Positions 42,129 through 50,392 are shown, counted from the first letter of the stretch. The stretch: 52,732 nt of DNA from Pseudomonas sp. UBA5706 (GCF_002419965.1 NZ_DIHC01000036.1:118347-171078), one strand, 5' to 3'. Notes: generated by a model not told the origin, from the sequence alone. Made by a program: numbers and translations.

Positions 42129-42584
42129 TCAGGCGCCGATTTTAACGATGAATTCGGCCAGCCAAGGTTCTGCGTCGCTTTCCGGTGTGACCGTCTCGCT
42201 GGCGTCCAGACGCAGCATTTCCTGTACTTGTTCAATGCCCGACTCCATGAACAACTCGCGCATCTGCTCGCCACCGCCACAAAATGTGTCGCCGTAGCTG
42301 GCATCTCCCAGCGCGATGACACCGCCAGGCAGACCACGCCACTCAGCCGGCAGCACGTCACGAATTTGCGAGTACAACGCCAGAATGTTATCCGGCAACT
42401 CGCCCAGGCCCGTGGTCGAGGTCACGGCGAGAAACGCTTCAGGCGTAAAAGCGCGCAGATCGGCCAGCGTTGCGCGCGGATTGAACAGCACCTCGTGACC
42501 GGCGTTGCTGATGATCTGCTGGGCATGTCGGGCAACTTCTTCGGCAGAGCCGTATACCGAGCCCGAGACAATGGCGACTTTCAT
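42129..42584 (-). CDS. Flavodoxin (MioC-like)
   Basis: 151 residues from MKVAIVSGSVYGSAEEVARH at 42584. The FMN phosphate-binding loop SGSVYGSAE (7-15), the second FMN loop STTGLGELPDN (about 55-65) and GDASYGDTFCGGG (about 93-105) show a flavodoxin that carries FMN and electrons. It is similar to MioC-type flavodoxins of Pseudomonas. It lies divergently from the LOV photoreceptor gene with 99 bases between them. Confidence 0.9.
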   Translation of the reverse strand: MKVAIVSGSVYGSAEEVARHAQQIISNAGHEVLFNPRATLADLRAFTPEAFLAVTSTTGLGELPDNILALYSQIRDVLPAEWRGLPGGVIALGDASYGDTFCGGGEQMRELFMESGIEQVQEMLRLDASETVTPESDAEPWLAEFIVKIGA

Positions 42585-42683
42585 TGTGTGATCCTGTGGC
42601 TGATTGAAATCGTGCGGCATTATGCCCCAGACCGACACAATGTCTTAGAATGCCAGCTCTGCAAAACCGCACGGAAGCCTCCG

Positions 42684-43130
42684 ATGATCAACGCAAAGCT
42701 AATGCAAATGGCAGTCGATGCCTCGAACGATGGAATTGTGATCGCTGAGCATGAGGGTGACGATAATATTCTCATTTACGCCAATAAAGCCTTCGAGCGC
42801 CTGACCGGCTACAGCGCTGACGAGGTGCTTTATCAGGACTGCCGGATGCTGCAGGGCGACGATCGCGATCAGTTCGCACGGCGGGTTATTCGCGAGGCGT
42901 TGAACAAAGGTGAACCCTGTCGTCAGATTCTGCGCAACTATCGCAAGGACGGAAGCTCTTTCTGGAATGAGCTGTCGATCACACCGGTGCTGAACGACGC
43001 TGAAAAGCTCATGTACTTCATTGGTATTCAGAAAGACGTGACCGAACACGTGCTGACGCAACAGAAGGTTGTCAAACTGCAGGCAGAACTGGCACAAGCC
43101 CGATTAGAGATTGAGGCGTTAAAGCGCTAA
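42684..43130 (+). CDS. Short LOV-domain blue-light photoreceptor
   Basis: 148 residues from the ATG at 42684 (MINAKLMQMAVDASNDGIVI). A single PAS/LOV domain (about 15-120) with the flavin-adduct cysteine in YQDCRMLQGDD, FMN-contact residues in FERLTGYSADEVL, NYRKDGSSFWNELSITPV and YFIGIQKDVT, and a short C-terminal coiled coil (about 124-148). There is no effector domain. It closely resembles the short LOV proteins SB1/SB2 of P. putida, which form a Cys-FMN photoadduct in blue light. It must therefore act on a partner; the LitR-like regulator at 43857 is the obvious candidate. The CRFL motif has Met for Phe. Confidence 0.92.
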   Translation: MINAKLMQMAVDASNDGIVIAEHEGDDNILIYANKAFERLTGYSADEVLYQDCRMLQGDDRDQFARRVIREALNKGEPCRQILRNYRKDGSSFWNELSITPVLNDAEKLMYFIGIQKDVTEHVLTQQKVVKLQAELAQARLEIEALKR

Positions 43131-43211
43131 CATTCTGTAACTGACGAGTGGCAGTAACCAATGAACGGCCGTGATGTCATCTTCTTAATAACCGCCTAAT
43201 CGAGCTTGATC

Positions 43212-43823
43212 ATGCAGCGCGACGATATCCTCACGCAGGATGAGCTCACCTTCATCCAGAACATGCAGCGCAACCCCAAGCTCAACGTTCGGGAAAAATC
43301 CCGCTCCCGTAGCTTGATGGTGAATGGCGGTGTGCAGATTCAGGATCTGCTGACGCGTTTGGCGGCCCATGAGCAGGTCACCCTGCAGGCACAATTTGAC
43401 AACCAGCAGATGACTTTTCCGCTGCACCTGGTTGAGGACGAGTTCCATGCGCTGCACCTGGAGCTAGGTGCTCCCAGCATTTTCGAAGAAGGCCCGCGCA
43501 TTCGCCCCTGGCGTCTGACGTTGCCTGAGCCCGTCGCGCTGGAGACCGAAAAAGGCGCGCTGACTGCGTTGTGGGTTCATGAAATTTCGTTCAAGGGCAT
43601 CCTGCTGGAAATTCGCAAGCAGACCAAACCGCCGAAAATGTTTTCCGCCTGGTTCACGCCCGCAGGCCTTGCGCCCATCGCCCTGCGCGGCACTTTTGAA
43701 CGCCTTACGGAACAGGGCCTGGCGGCCTACCGACTCAGCCAGCACAGCAAGGAAGACACCGAGCGCCTGCGCCAGTACATCCTTCAGGAACATCGCAAGA
43801 TCCATCCTTCCATGCATCTTTAA
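43212..43823 (+). CDS. PilZ-like protein of unknown function
   Basis: 203 residues from the ATG at 43212 (a TTG two codons earlier is possible). Soluble and mixed alpha/beta. The N terminus (FIQNMQRNPKLNVREKSRSR) is basic, and the middle is beta-rich with ALWVHEISFKGILLEIRKQT. This organisation resembles YcgR/PilZ c-di-GMP proteins, but I do not see a clear RxxxR plus (D/N)xSxxG motif, so the PilZ label is tentative. It sits between the LOV gene and the convergent LitR-like gene. Confidence 0.55.
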   Translation: MQRDDILTQDELTFIQNMQRNPKLNVREKSRSRSLMVNGGVQIQDLLTRLAAHEQVTLQAQFDNQQMTFPLHLVEDEFHALHLELGAPSIFEEGPRIRPWRLTLPEPVALETEKGALTALWVHEISFKGILLEIRKQTKPPKMFSAWFTPAGLAPIALRGTFERLTEQGLAAYRLSQHSKEDTERLRQYILQEHRKIHPSMHL

Positions 43824-43856
43824 CGCACTGGCCGTGCGCCTACGCGTTGCAGACGA

Positions 43857-44795
43857 TCAGGTATCCAGCCGTCCTGCCAGGAATTGCTGCAAACGCCTTT
43901 GCATGACCACAGCGTCACTGCCCAGACAGCCAATGACCGAGCCTTGCAGACTGTCCTGAGCCAATTCGGCTGTTTTTCCAGCCAGCAACAGTGGGCAACC
44001 CAGTCCCATACCGACGCGCTTCAAGCGTCGGGTCAGATCCGCCGAAGGCATTTGATCGGAAAAAAGCACGAGGGCATCGGGCTTCATTTTCCCGCAGACA
44101 AGGCCCAACTCCTCCAGCGGCTGCCCGGGCGCCAGTACACTGACCGAGGTTTTGTCAGAAGCCATCAGCAGCGCGGCGACCCATAACTCCAGCTCCCGAC
44201 AAGCGCCGGGAATGGCCGCCAGCAGCACGCGATATTCACCAGCCTCACAGGCCGGCTTTAGGCACTGAATTGCGCGCACCCGCAGGAAACTGTCCAAAAA
44301 CAACCACTCGCTGACCTGCCCGAACGCGTCGTGGCGCAAGACGAAGTCCTGCCATATGGGCATCAACACGTCCTCGAACACCACTGGCAGCGGATAGAGT
44401 GAAAGCAGTTGGCTGTAAATCCCATGCAGCGTGTGTTCATCGAATTCGTTGACCGCTTGCCGTATCTGCGCCTGCCAGCTGCGCTCTTCGGCGCCTTCTA
44501 CCACGCTGAGCGGCCCCATCACCTTGGCATCGAGGGCGCGCGCACCTGCCAAGACCTTACCGACCTTGCTGACGGCGACCCCACGCTCGTTCCACAACAG
44601 GATGCTGCGCACGGTGTCGACATCGGCCCGGGTGTATAGGCGATGCCCGCCCTCGGTACGCGTCGGCGTGATCAAGCCGTAACGACGCTCCCAAGCCCGC
44701 AGCGTCACCGAATTAACGCCGGTCAGGCGCGATACTTCGCGAATGGGGAGCAGTTCGTCATTGCCATCGCTCGGAGCGCTGAGCAGCTGGTTCAT
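43857..44795 (-). CDS. MerR-family light-responsive regulator, class II LitR type (lacks B12 ligands)
   Basis: 312 residues from the ATG at 44795. An N-terminal MerR helix-turn-helix (about 16-84; IREVSRLTGVNSVTLRAWER and GGHRLYTRADVDTV) is followed by a helical domain and a Rossmann-like C-terminal domain in the place of the cobalamin-binding module of CarH/LitR. The W-x9-EH motif of the B12-type proteins reads L...EW here, and the lower-ligand His in the C-terminal domain is Arg (PGACREL). It should therefore not bind adenosylcobalamin. Class II LitR proteins of P. putida have this property and depend on a LOV protein for the light signal. The regulator is divergent from the membrane-monooxygenase gene at 45009. 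Confidence 0.87.
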   Translation of the reverse strand: MNQLLSAPSDGNDELLPIREVSRLTGVNSVTLRAWERRYGLITPTRTEGGHRLYTRADVDTVRSILLWNERGVAVSKVGKVLAGARALDAKVMGPLSVVEGAEERSWQAQIRQAVNEFDEHTLHGIYSQLLSLYPLPVVFEDVLMPIWQDFVLRHDAFGQVSEWLFLDSFLRVRAIQCLKPACEAGEYRVLLAAIPGACRELELWVAALLMASDKTSVSVLAPGQPLEELGLVCGKMKPDALVLFSDQMPSADLTRRLKRVGMGLGCPLLLAGKTAELAQDSLQGSVIGCLGSDAVVMQRRLQQFLAGRLDT

Positions 44796-45008
44796 CGAGT
44801 TGTCCGTCGTGAAGTCATGGAGCCTCGATTGTACATCTGCCATCGGACGCAGGAGGACCGGGATCGACAAAGACTTCTCGCTTTGTGCGCGGATTCAGGA
44901 ATAATCCTTGCTTGCTTCTTCCAGCGAAGCTGACGCAGCGCCACCACCCCGGCGTTGCGCCTGTGATTTCCCTACCCGGGAAGCTCACTCGTCTATCGGA
45001 GATACACA
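44796..45008. promoter_or_regulatory. Divergent control region of the LitR-like and ABM genes
   Basis: 213 bases between two divergent starts. A TTGTACA word at 44829-44835 contains the palindrome TGTACA, a candidate regulator site. I cannot identify the operator with confidence. The region should hold both promoters. Confidence 0.4.
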
Positions 45009-45578
45009 ATGTCTACCTCACCCGTCACGCTGATGGTTGCCCGTCGCGTCGCCCATGGCCGTTATCAGGAGCTCATTGCCTGGTTGCATGAAGGCGAACA
45101 GCTGGCGACCGATTTCCCCGGCTACCTGGGTTCCGGCGTCCTCGCCCCGCCTCCGGGAGACGACGAATTCCAGATAATATTTCGCTTCACCGACGAAGCC
45201 ACCATGCACGCATGGGAGCATTCTGCATCCCGGCGCTCCTGGTTGGTGCGCGGTTGCGGACTTTTTGCGAACAACTCGGTGCATCGCGCGCGCGGCCTGG
45301 ATGGCTGGTTCGGCACCGCAGGTCAACGCCCGCCGCGCTGGAAACAGGCTGTCGCCATCTGGCTGGCATTCTTTCCGGTGTCGCTGATCTTCAACTATGT
45401 GCTGGGGCCGCTGCTGGGCCAGCTGGAACTGCTGCCGCGGATCATGATCAGCACCCTGATCCTCACGCCGCTGATGGTGTTCTGGTTCATCCCGCTATCG
45501 ACCCATTTGTTGTCCGGCTGGCTGCACAGCAGCACGCCACTCCCGACGGCTTCCACCGAGCCTGCCTCTACGCGCTGA
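45009..45578 (+). CDS. Antibiotic-biosynthesis-monooxygenase domain protein with TM tail
   Basis: 189 residues. The N-terminal ABM (ferredoxin-like dimeric) domain at about 5-100 (VTLMVARRVAHGRYQELIAW, then FQIIFRFTDEATMHAWEHSA) is followed by a basic linker and two TM helices (about 117-165; AIWLAFFPVSLIFNYVLGPL, MISTLILTPLMVFWFIPLS). The family is a membrane-anchored ABM of unknown substrate, sometimes described as acting on reactive carbonyl or quinone-like compounds. It is divergent from the LitR-like regulator and therefore a likely direct target of it. Confidence 0.78.
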   Translation: MSTSPVTLMVARRVAHGRYQELIAWLHEGEQLATDFPGYLGSGVLAPPPGDDEFQIIFRFTDEATMHAWEHSASRRSWLVRGCGLFANNSVHRARGLDGWFGTAGQRPPRWKQAVAIWLAFFPVSLIFNYVLGPLLGQLELLPRIMISTLILTPLMVFWFIPLSTHLLSGWLHSSTPLPTASTEPASTR

Positions 45579-45896
45579 CACCGCTTCTTTCACGGGCCAT
45601 GAGCGTGGCCCACCGTACACACGGCGGTAGCCAGCCAGGGACGACGGATCATCCATCTTTTAGAGTGGGCACAGCGCTTTCTGTGACCTGGTAAACCCGC
45701 AGCCCTTCGCACGCACCGTGTCACGCGCAATAGTCGTGGAGCGATGCGAAATGTTGTGCACCATTGACCGTTGGGTTAACTTTGCCCTCGGCGTTCGAGC
45801 TCTGATGGCCCAATGCAAGCAACCGGCGCTCCGATCCAGAGCCGATACGCCCGTGGTCTTTCGGTTTTTTTCTTCCCTGATTATGCGCGAGCTGCC
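45579..45896. other. Intergenic region before folM
   Basis: 318 bases. A small hairpin GGGCCA/TGGCCC (45595-45612) without T tract follows the ABM gene. TTGACC at about 45764 could be a -35 element of the folM-folE-folX operon, but the -10 is not clear. No gene is supported; the frames here do not give family-like proteins. Confidence 0.45.
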
Positions 45897-46613
45897 ATGG
45901 CCTCCTCCCCTGCCCTTGCCCCCGTCCTGATCACTGGCGCCAGCCAGCGCATTGGCCTGCATTGCGCAGAACGGTTGTTGGGTGAAGGTCAGCCGGTGAT
46001 CATCAGCTACCGCTCCGAACGCCCTGGTGTAAAACAGCTGGAGGCCCTGGGGGCGATCACGATTCAGGCGGACTTTTCATCGCAGGACAGCGTGCTGGGC
46101 TTCATAGCGCGCCTCAAGGAGCAGACCGATACACTGCGTGCCATCGTACACAACGCTTCCGAATGGCTAGCGGAGACCGAAGGCGACGAGGGGGATGTGT
46201 TCATGCGTATGTTCAATGTGCATATGCTCGCGCCTTATCTCATCAACCTGCATTGCGCTGACCTGTTGCAGCGCTCGGCGCAGGCGGACATTATCCACAT
46301 CGGTGACGACGTCACGCGCAAGGGCAGCAGCAAGCACATCGCCTACTGTGCCAGCAAAGCAGGAATGGATAACCTGACGCTGTCGTTTGCCGCCAGATTC
46401 GCACCGAAGATCAAGGTCAACGGCATCGCTGCGGCCATGCTGATGTTTCAACCTGACGACGACGCGGCATACCGCGCCCGCACGCTGGCCAAATCGGCCT
46501 TGGGGATCGAGCCCGGCCCGGAGGTGATTTACCAAAGCCTGCGTTATTTGCTGGATAACCCTTACATCACCGGCACAACATTGACCGTAAACGGCGGACG
46601 GCACATTAAGTAA
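45897..46613 (+). CDS. folM: Dihydromonapterin reductase FolM
   Basis: 238 residues from the ATG at 45897, giving ASSPALAPVLITGASQRIGL (an in-frame ATG at 45813 adds 28 non-family residues). Unusual SDR with the TGASQRIG motif (about 13-20), HNASEW in place of NNAG, and an active-site YCASK at about 151-155. FolM reduces dihydromonapterin to tetrahydromonapterin with NADPH, the cofactor of Pseudomonas phenylalanine hydroxylase. It is the first gene of a folM-folE-folX unit. Confidence 0.92.
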   Translation: MASSPALAPVLITGASQRIGLHCAERLLGEGQPVIISYRSERPGVKQLEALGAITIQADFSSQDSVLGFIARLKEQTDTLRAIVHNASEWLAETEGDEGDVFMRMFNVHMLAPYLINLHCADLLQRSAQADIIHIGDDVTRKGSSKHIAYCASKAGMDNLTLSFAARFAPKIKVNGIAAAMLMFQPDDDAAYRARTLAKSALGIEPGPEVIYQSLRYLLDNPYITGTTLTVNGGRHIK

Positions 46614-46633
46614 GCCGCCCCGAGGAACCTTTG

Positions 46634-47194
46634 ATGACCCTGTCACTGCCACAGCACTATCGTGAAATCCTTGTTGGCCTGGGTGAAGACCCGGATCGCG
46701 AGGGTTTGCTGGATACGCCCAAACGCGCAGCCAAGGCCATGCAGTACCTGTGTCATGGCTATGACCAGACGCTTGAAGAACTCGTCAACGGAGCGCTGTT
46801 TGCCTCGGACAGCGATGAGATCGTCATCGTCAAGGACATCGAGCTGTATTCACTGTGCGAGCACCACCTGCTGCCCTTCATCGGCAAAGCCCATGTCGCC
46901 TACATTCCGACGGGAAAAGTGCTCGGCCTGTCGAAGATTGCGCGGATCGTCGACATGTTCGCCCGCCGTTTGCAGATTCAGGAAAACCTGACGCGCCAGA
47001 TCGCCGATGCCCTTCAAGGGGTGACCGGCGCAGCGGGTGTGGCGGTGGTCATCGAAGCGCAGCACATGTGCATGATGATGCGCGGTGTCGAAAAGCAGAA
47101 TTCGACCATGAACACCTCGGTCATGCTGGGTGCTTTCCGCGAATCGACTACGACACGAATGGAATTTCTGCAACTGATCGGACGGAGCAAGTAG
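46634..47194 (+). CDS. folE: GTP cyclohydrolase I
   Basis: 186 residues from the ATG at 46634 (GAGGAACC upstream), 20 bases after folM. Type I enzyme: zinc-binding Cys/His in LCEHHLLPFIG, the second Cys in QHMCMMMRGVEK, and the GVTGAAGVAVVIEA segment. It converts GTP to dihydroneopterin triphosphate, the first step of pterin and folate synthesis. With FolX and FolM it supplies tetrahydromonapterin. Pseudomonas species usually have more than one folE copy, and the copy in this cluster fits the light-induced one described in P. putida, though that is an inference. Confidence 0.95.
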   Translation: MTLSLPQHYREILVGLGEDPDREGLLDTPKRAAKAMQYLCHGYDQTLEELVNGALFASDSDEIVIVKDIELYSLCEHHLLPFIGKAHVAYIPTGKVLGLSKIARIVDMFARRLQIQENLTRQIADALQGVTGAAGVAVVIEAQHMCMMMRGVEKQNSTMNTSVMLGAFRESTTTRMEFLQLIGRSK

Positions 47195-47197
47195 GCC

Positions 47198-47569
47198 ATG
47201 CCTAGACTCGAACCAGGCACCGCGCGCATCCGGGTCAAGGACCTGTGCCTGCGCACTTACATCGGTATCAACGAAGACGAAATCCTTAACAAGCAGGACG
47301 TGTTGATCAATCTGACGATCCTGTACGCGGCTCAGGAAGCGGTTCGCGACAACGATATCGATCACGCACTCAACTACCGCACCATTACCAAGACGATCAT
47401 CCAGCACGTGGAAAGCAATCGCTTCGCGTTGCTCGAACGCCTGACTCAGGAAGTGCTCGATCTGGTCATGAGTCACAAGGCCGTGCAATACGCTGAAGTG
47501 GAAGTCGACAAGCCCCATGCACTGCGCTTTGCCGATTCGGTGTCGATTACGCTGGCCGCACAGCGCTAG
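47198..47569 (+). CDS. folX: Dihydroneopterin triphosphate 2'-epimerase FolX
   Basis: 123 residues, 3 bases after the folE stop. FolB/FolX fold with ARIRVKDLCLRTYIGINEDE and the active-site region ALNYRTITKTIIQHVESNRF. The Glu and Lys pattern and the neighbouring folE/folM support FolX (epimerisation of dihydroneopterin triphosphate to the monapterin form) over FolB aldolase. Confidence 0.9.
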   Translation: MPRLEPGTARIRVKDLCLRTYIGINEDEILNKQDVLINLTILYAAQEAVRDNDIDHALNYRTITKTIIQHVESNRFALLERLTQEVLDLVMSHKAVQYAEVEVDKPHALRFADSVSITLAAQR

Positions 47570-47719
47570 GTTCGCTTGCCTGGCGGCCGTATGGTAGCCG
47601 CAGATAACGATCTCGAAGGCTGCCGGCCCTGGCGCAAGCCGGAGCGAGACGAACCGACCTTGCCCACCCCGCCTTGCACTCTTATCATCCGCCCATCTTT
47701 CATTTGCACGGAGCCCGTC

Positions 47720-48016
47720 ATGACCGAGCAACAACGCCTGGAACTTGAAGCCGCCGCCTTTCGTCGCCTGGTCGCACATCTGGACAGCCGCAAGGACGTG
47801 CAGAATATCGACCTGATGAACCTCTCCGGTTTCTGCCGCAATTGCCTGTCCAAATGGTACAAGGCCGCCGCCGATGAAAAGCAGATCGACATCAGCCTCG
47901 ACGACGCCCGAGAGGTAGTTTACGGGATGCCCTACAGCGAGTGGAAAACCCTCTACCAGAAAGAAGCCAGCGCCGAGCAACAAGCAGCGTTCGCCAAGGA
48001 ACAGAAACATGACTGA
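47720..48016 (+). CDS. DUF1244 domain protein
   Basis: 98 residues from the ATG at 47720 (the ORF is open upstream but without RBS). Contains the DUF1244 core FRRLVAHLDSRKDVQNIDLM and the Cys motif SGFCRNCLSKWYKAAAD (about 39-55), then YGMPYSEWKTLYQ. The CxxC spacing might bind a metal. Function unknown. Its last eight bases overlap the start of the HopJ-like gene, and it follows folX by 150 bases. Confidence 0.85.
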   Translation: MTEQQRLELEAAAFRRLVAHLDSRKDVQNIDLMNLSGFCRNCLSKWYKAAADEKQIDISLDDAREVVYGMPYSEWKTLYQKEASAEQQAAFAKEQKHD

Positions 48017-48350
48017 CCTGACCACCCTGCGCGCCAGCCTGAACACCGGCGACCACGCTTTTGCCAATACCTTGGCATTCGTGGCGGCAAACTACGATTA
48101 TCAGCCGCAAGCCTTCAGCAACGGACCGCTGGACAACGCCGCAGGACAGAATGAAGGATCCTGCAAGACGCTGGGCCTGGCCCTGCTGGAAGGCTTGAGT
48201 GATGAACAAGCCCTGCTGGCGTTCGGCGAGCACTATCGCTCGGTAGCAGCGACCCCTGAGGGAAGTGACCATGGCAATATCCGTGCGCTAATTGCCCATG
48301 GGCTGGCAGGCGTGAAATTCAGTGCCAACCCCCTGACACGCAAACGCTGA
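48009..48350 (+). CDS. HopJ family protein
   Basis: 113 residues. Family-like sequence LNTGDHAFANTLAFVAANYD, then AGQNEGSCKTLGLALLEGLS and LAFGEHYRSVAATPEGSDHGN. HopJ was named as a type III effector in P. syringae but is a conserved, widely distributed small protein, and no secretion system is nearby. It overlaps the DUF1244 gene by eight bases and ends just before a terminator, so the two are co-transcribed, perhaps with the fol genes. Confidence 0.85.
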   Translation: MTDLTTLRASLNTGDHAFANTLAFVAANYDYQPQAFSNGPLDNAAGQNEGSCKTLGLALLEGLSDEQALLAFGEHYRSVAATPEGSDHGNIRALIAHGLAGVKFSANPLTRKR

Positions 48351-48370
48351 AAGGAGCAATCCGGCAGTCC

Positions 48371-48402
48371 AAAAAAAACCGGCTATGAAAGCCGGTTTTT
48401 TT
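48371..48402. terminator. Bidirectional Rho-independent terminator
   Basis: An eight-base stem AACCGGCT/AGCCGGTT (48377-48384 with 48390-48397), five-base loop, A run on the left (48371-48378) and T run on the right (48396-48402). It lies between the convergent hopJ-like and trxB genes and can serve both. Confidence 0.92.
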
Positions 48403-48417
48403 CTGTGCAGCGTCTGA

Positions 48418-49380
48418 TCAGAACGAGGCGTTCGCCAGCCCATCCAGATAACGCTCAACGTCCAGCGCCGCCATGCAGCCGGCACCTGCCGAGGTAATGG
48501 CCTGACGGTACACGTGGTCAGCCACGTCCCCCGCAGCAAACACGCCTTTGACACTGGTTGCCGTCGCATTACCTTCGCGACCGCCCTGAACGACCATGTA
48601 GCCATCCTTAAGGGCCAACTGGCCTTCGAACAGCGATGTGTTCGGGGTATGGCCGATGGCGATGAACACGCCGTCGACTTTGAGCTCCGAAGCGCTGCCG
48701 TCATTGTTCTTCAGGCGCGCGCCGGTCACACCCATGTTGTCGCCCAATACTTCATCCAGCGTCGCGTTAAGCTTGAGCTCGATCTTGCCTTCGGCCACAC
48801 GTGCATGCAGCTTGTCGATCAGGATCTTCTCGGCGCGGAATGTGTCACGACGGTGGACCAGCGTCACTTTGCTCGCGATGTTGGCCAGGTACAGCGCCTC
48901 CTCCACAGCCGTGTTGCCACCACCAATCACCGCCACAGGCTTGTTGCGATAGAAGAAACCATCGCAGGTCGCGCAGGCGGAAACGCCCTTGCCCATGAAT
49001 GCCTCTTCGGACGGCAGGCCCAGGTAGCGCGCGCTGGCGCCTGTGGCGATGATCAGCGCGTCACAGGTATAGGTAGCACTATCGCCCTTGAGACTGAACG
49101 GTTTACCGGCCAGATCGACGGCATTGATGTGATCGAACACGATCTCGGTCTCGAAACGCTCAGCGTGCTCACGCATGCGCTCCATCAGTACCGGGCCGGT
49201 CAGGCCATGGGGGTCGCCCGGCCAGTTGTCGACTTCGGTGGTAGTGGTCAATTGACCGCCAGCCTGCATGCCAGTGATCAGCAGTGGCTTGAGGTTGGCA
49301 CGGGCCGCATAGACCGCAGCGCTGTAACCGGCAGGGCCGGAGCCGAGAATAATCACTCGGGAATGACGTACATCAGACAT
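48418..49380 (-). CDS. trxB: Thioredoxin reductase
   Basis: 320 residues. FAD-binding GSGPAGYSAAVYAAR at about 12-26, the redox CATCDGFFY (about 136-144) with the two catalytic cysteines, NADPH-binding GGGNTAVEEALYL (about 154-166) and the C-terminal FAD motif GVFAAGDVAD. It reduces thioredoxin with NADPH in the cytoplasm. The gene is next to the 2-Cys peroxiredoxin and cysZ, as for P. aeruginosa trxB2 and its neighbours. Confidence 0.95.
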   Translation of the reverse strand: MSDVRHSRVIILGSGPAGYSAAVYAARANLKPLLITGMQAGGQLTTTTEVDNWPGDPHGLTGPVLMERMREHAERFETEIVFDHINAVDLAGKPFSLKGDSATYTCDALIIATGASARYLGLPSEEAFMGKGVSACATCDGFFYRNKPVAVIGGGNTAVEEALYLANIASKVTLVHRRDTFRAEKILIDKLHARVAEGKIELKLNATLDEVLGDNMGVTGARLKNNDGSASELKVDGVFIAIGHTPNTSLFEGQLALKDGYMVVQGGREGNATATSVKGVFAAGDVADHVYRQAITSAGAGCMAALDVERYLDGLANASF

Positions 49381-49531
49381 GACACACTCCTATCGACCGG
49401 CCATCGTGACATGTGGTCGGAGTTACTGTGGTCTAAACCGGCGTACCGGCTGGAATAAACGGATGGGCAGGAAAAGAATCGCTCACCCATCCTGAAATCC
49501 TGAAGCTGCGACATCAGTCGCAGCAACGGTA

Positions 49532-50131
49532 TTACAAGCTCTTGGCGTTTTCTGCCAGATAGCCGGCAACGCCTGAGGCGTCAGCCTTCATGCCTTTCTG
49601 GCCTGGACGCCAACCGGCAGGGCACACTTCGCCGTGCTCTTCAGTGAATTGCAGCGCCTCGACCAGACGCACCATATCGTCCACATCACGGCCCAGTGGC
49701 AGGTTGTTCACCACTTGGTGCTGAACCACGCCAGCCTGGTCGATCAGGAACGAACCACGCAGCGCCACGCCGTCGTCGTGTTCGATACCGTAAGCGCGAG
49801 TGATCTCGTGCTTGATGTCGGCAACCATGGTGAATTCAACTTCACCGATACCGCCCTTCTCGACCGGCGTGTTACGCCATGCAGCGTGGGTGAAGTGAGA
49901 GTCGATGGAAACGCCAACGACCTCAACGCCCAGCTCGCGGAATTTGGCGATGCGGTTGTTGTGCGCGATGATTTCCGAGGGGCACACGAAGGTGAAATCC
50001 AGTGGCCAGAAGAACAGCACGACGTATTTGCCGCGCAGGGAAGACAGCTGGAAGCTGTCGACGATCGAACCGTCACCCAGGACTGCCGCTGCGGTGAAAT
50101 CAGGGGCCTGTTTGTTTACCAGAACGCTCAT
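49532..50131 (-). CDS. Typical 2-Cys peroxiredoxin (AhpC/Tsa family)
   Basis: 199 residues starting MSVLVNKQAPDFTAAAVLGD at 50131 (AAGGAG upstream; longer frames are not family-like). The peroxidatic Cys is in FTFVCPSEI and the resolving Cys in EEHGEVCPAGW, with RGSFLIDQAGVVQHQ between them. It reduces hydrogen and alkyl peroxides, probably recycled by thioredoxin. The trxB gene 151 bases downstream on the same strand supports this. Confidence 0.93.
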   Translation of the reverse strand: MSVLVNKQAPDFTAAAVLGDGSIVDSFQLSSLRGKYVVLFFWPLDFTFVCPSEIIAHNNRIAKFRELGVEVVGVSIDSHFTHAAWRNTPVEKGGIGEVEFTMVADIKHEITRAYGIEHDDGVALRGSFLIDQAGVVQHQVVNNLPLGRDVDDMVRLVEALQFTEEHGEVCPAGWRPGQKGMKADASGVAGYLAENAKSL

Positions 50132-50392
50132 TACGACTCCTTCGAGGTTCAAAGTGAATGGAATAGGTCTAAAAGTTGCCCGCAAGCTTATCGGGGCGGC
50201 GAACATTAAGGAAATACCGTTTCATTATCCAGCTCATAGGCTGACCCTATTCCGGCAATCCACATGCTGACGTATGGTCGATAGACTTTACCGACGCAAG
50301 ATTGTTTCGGCGAATGTCACAGACCGGAACCGCCTACCGCCGTTGTCGCAAAGCCGGTATGGTCGGCGCGTTTTCATCGCTCGGAGACCCCC

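Noticed and set aside
43212..43823. Firm assignment of this gene as a YcgR flagellar brake
   Set aside because: A PilZ-like organisation is possible, but the c-di-GMP binding motifs are not clear, so the label is kept tentative.
46850..48067. 405-codon minus-strand frame across folE-folX-DUF1244
   Set aside because: It runs antisense through three recognised genes and has no family-like sequence.
48514..49458. 314-codon plus-strand frame opposite trxB
   Set aside because: Antisense shadow; trxB motifs are unambiguous.
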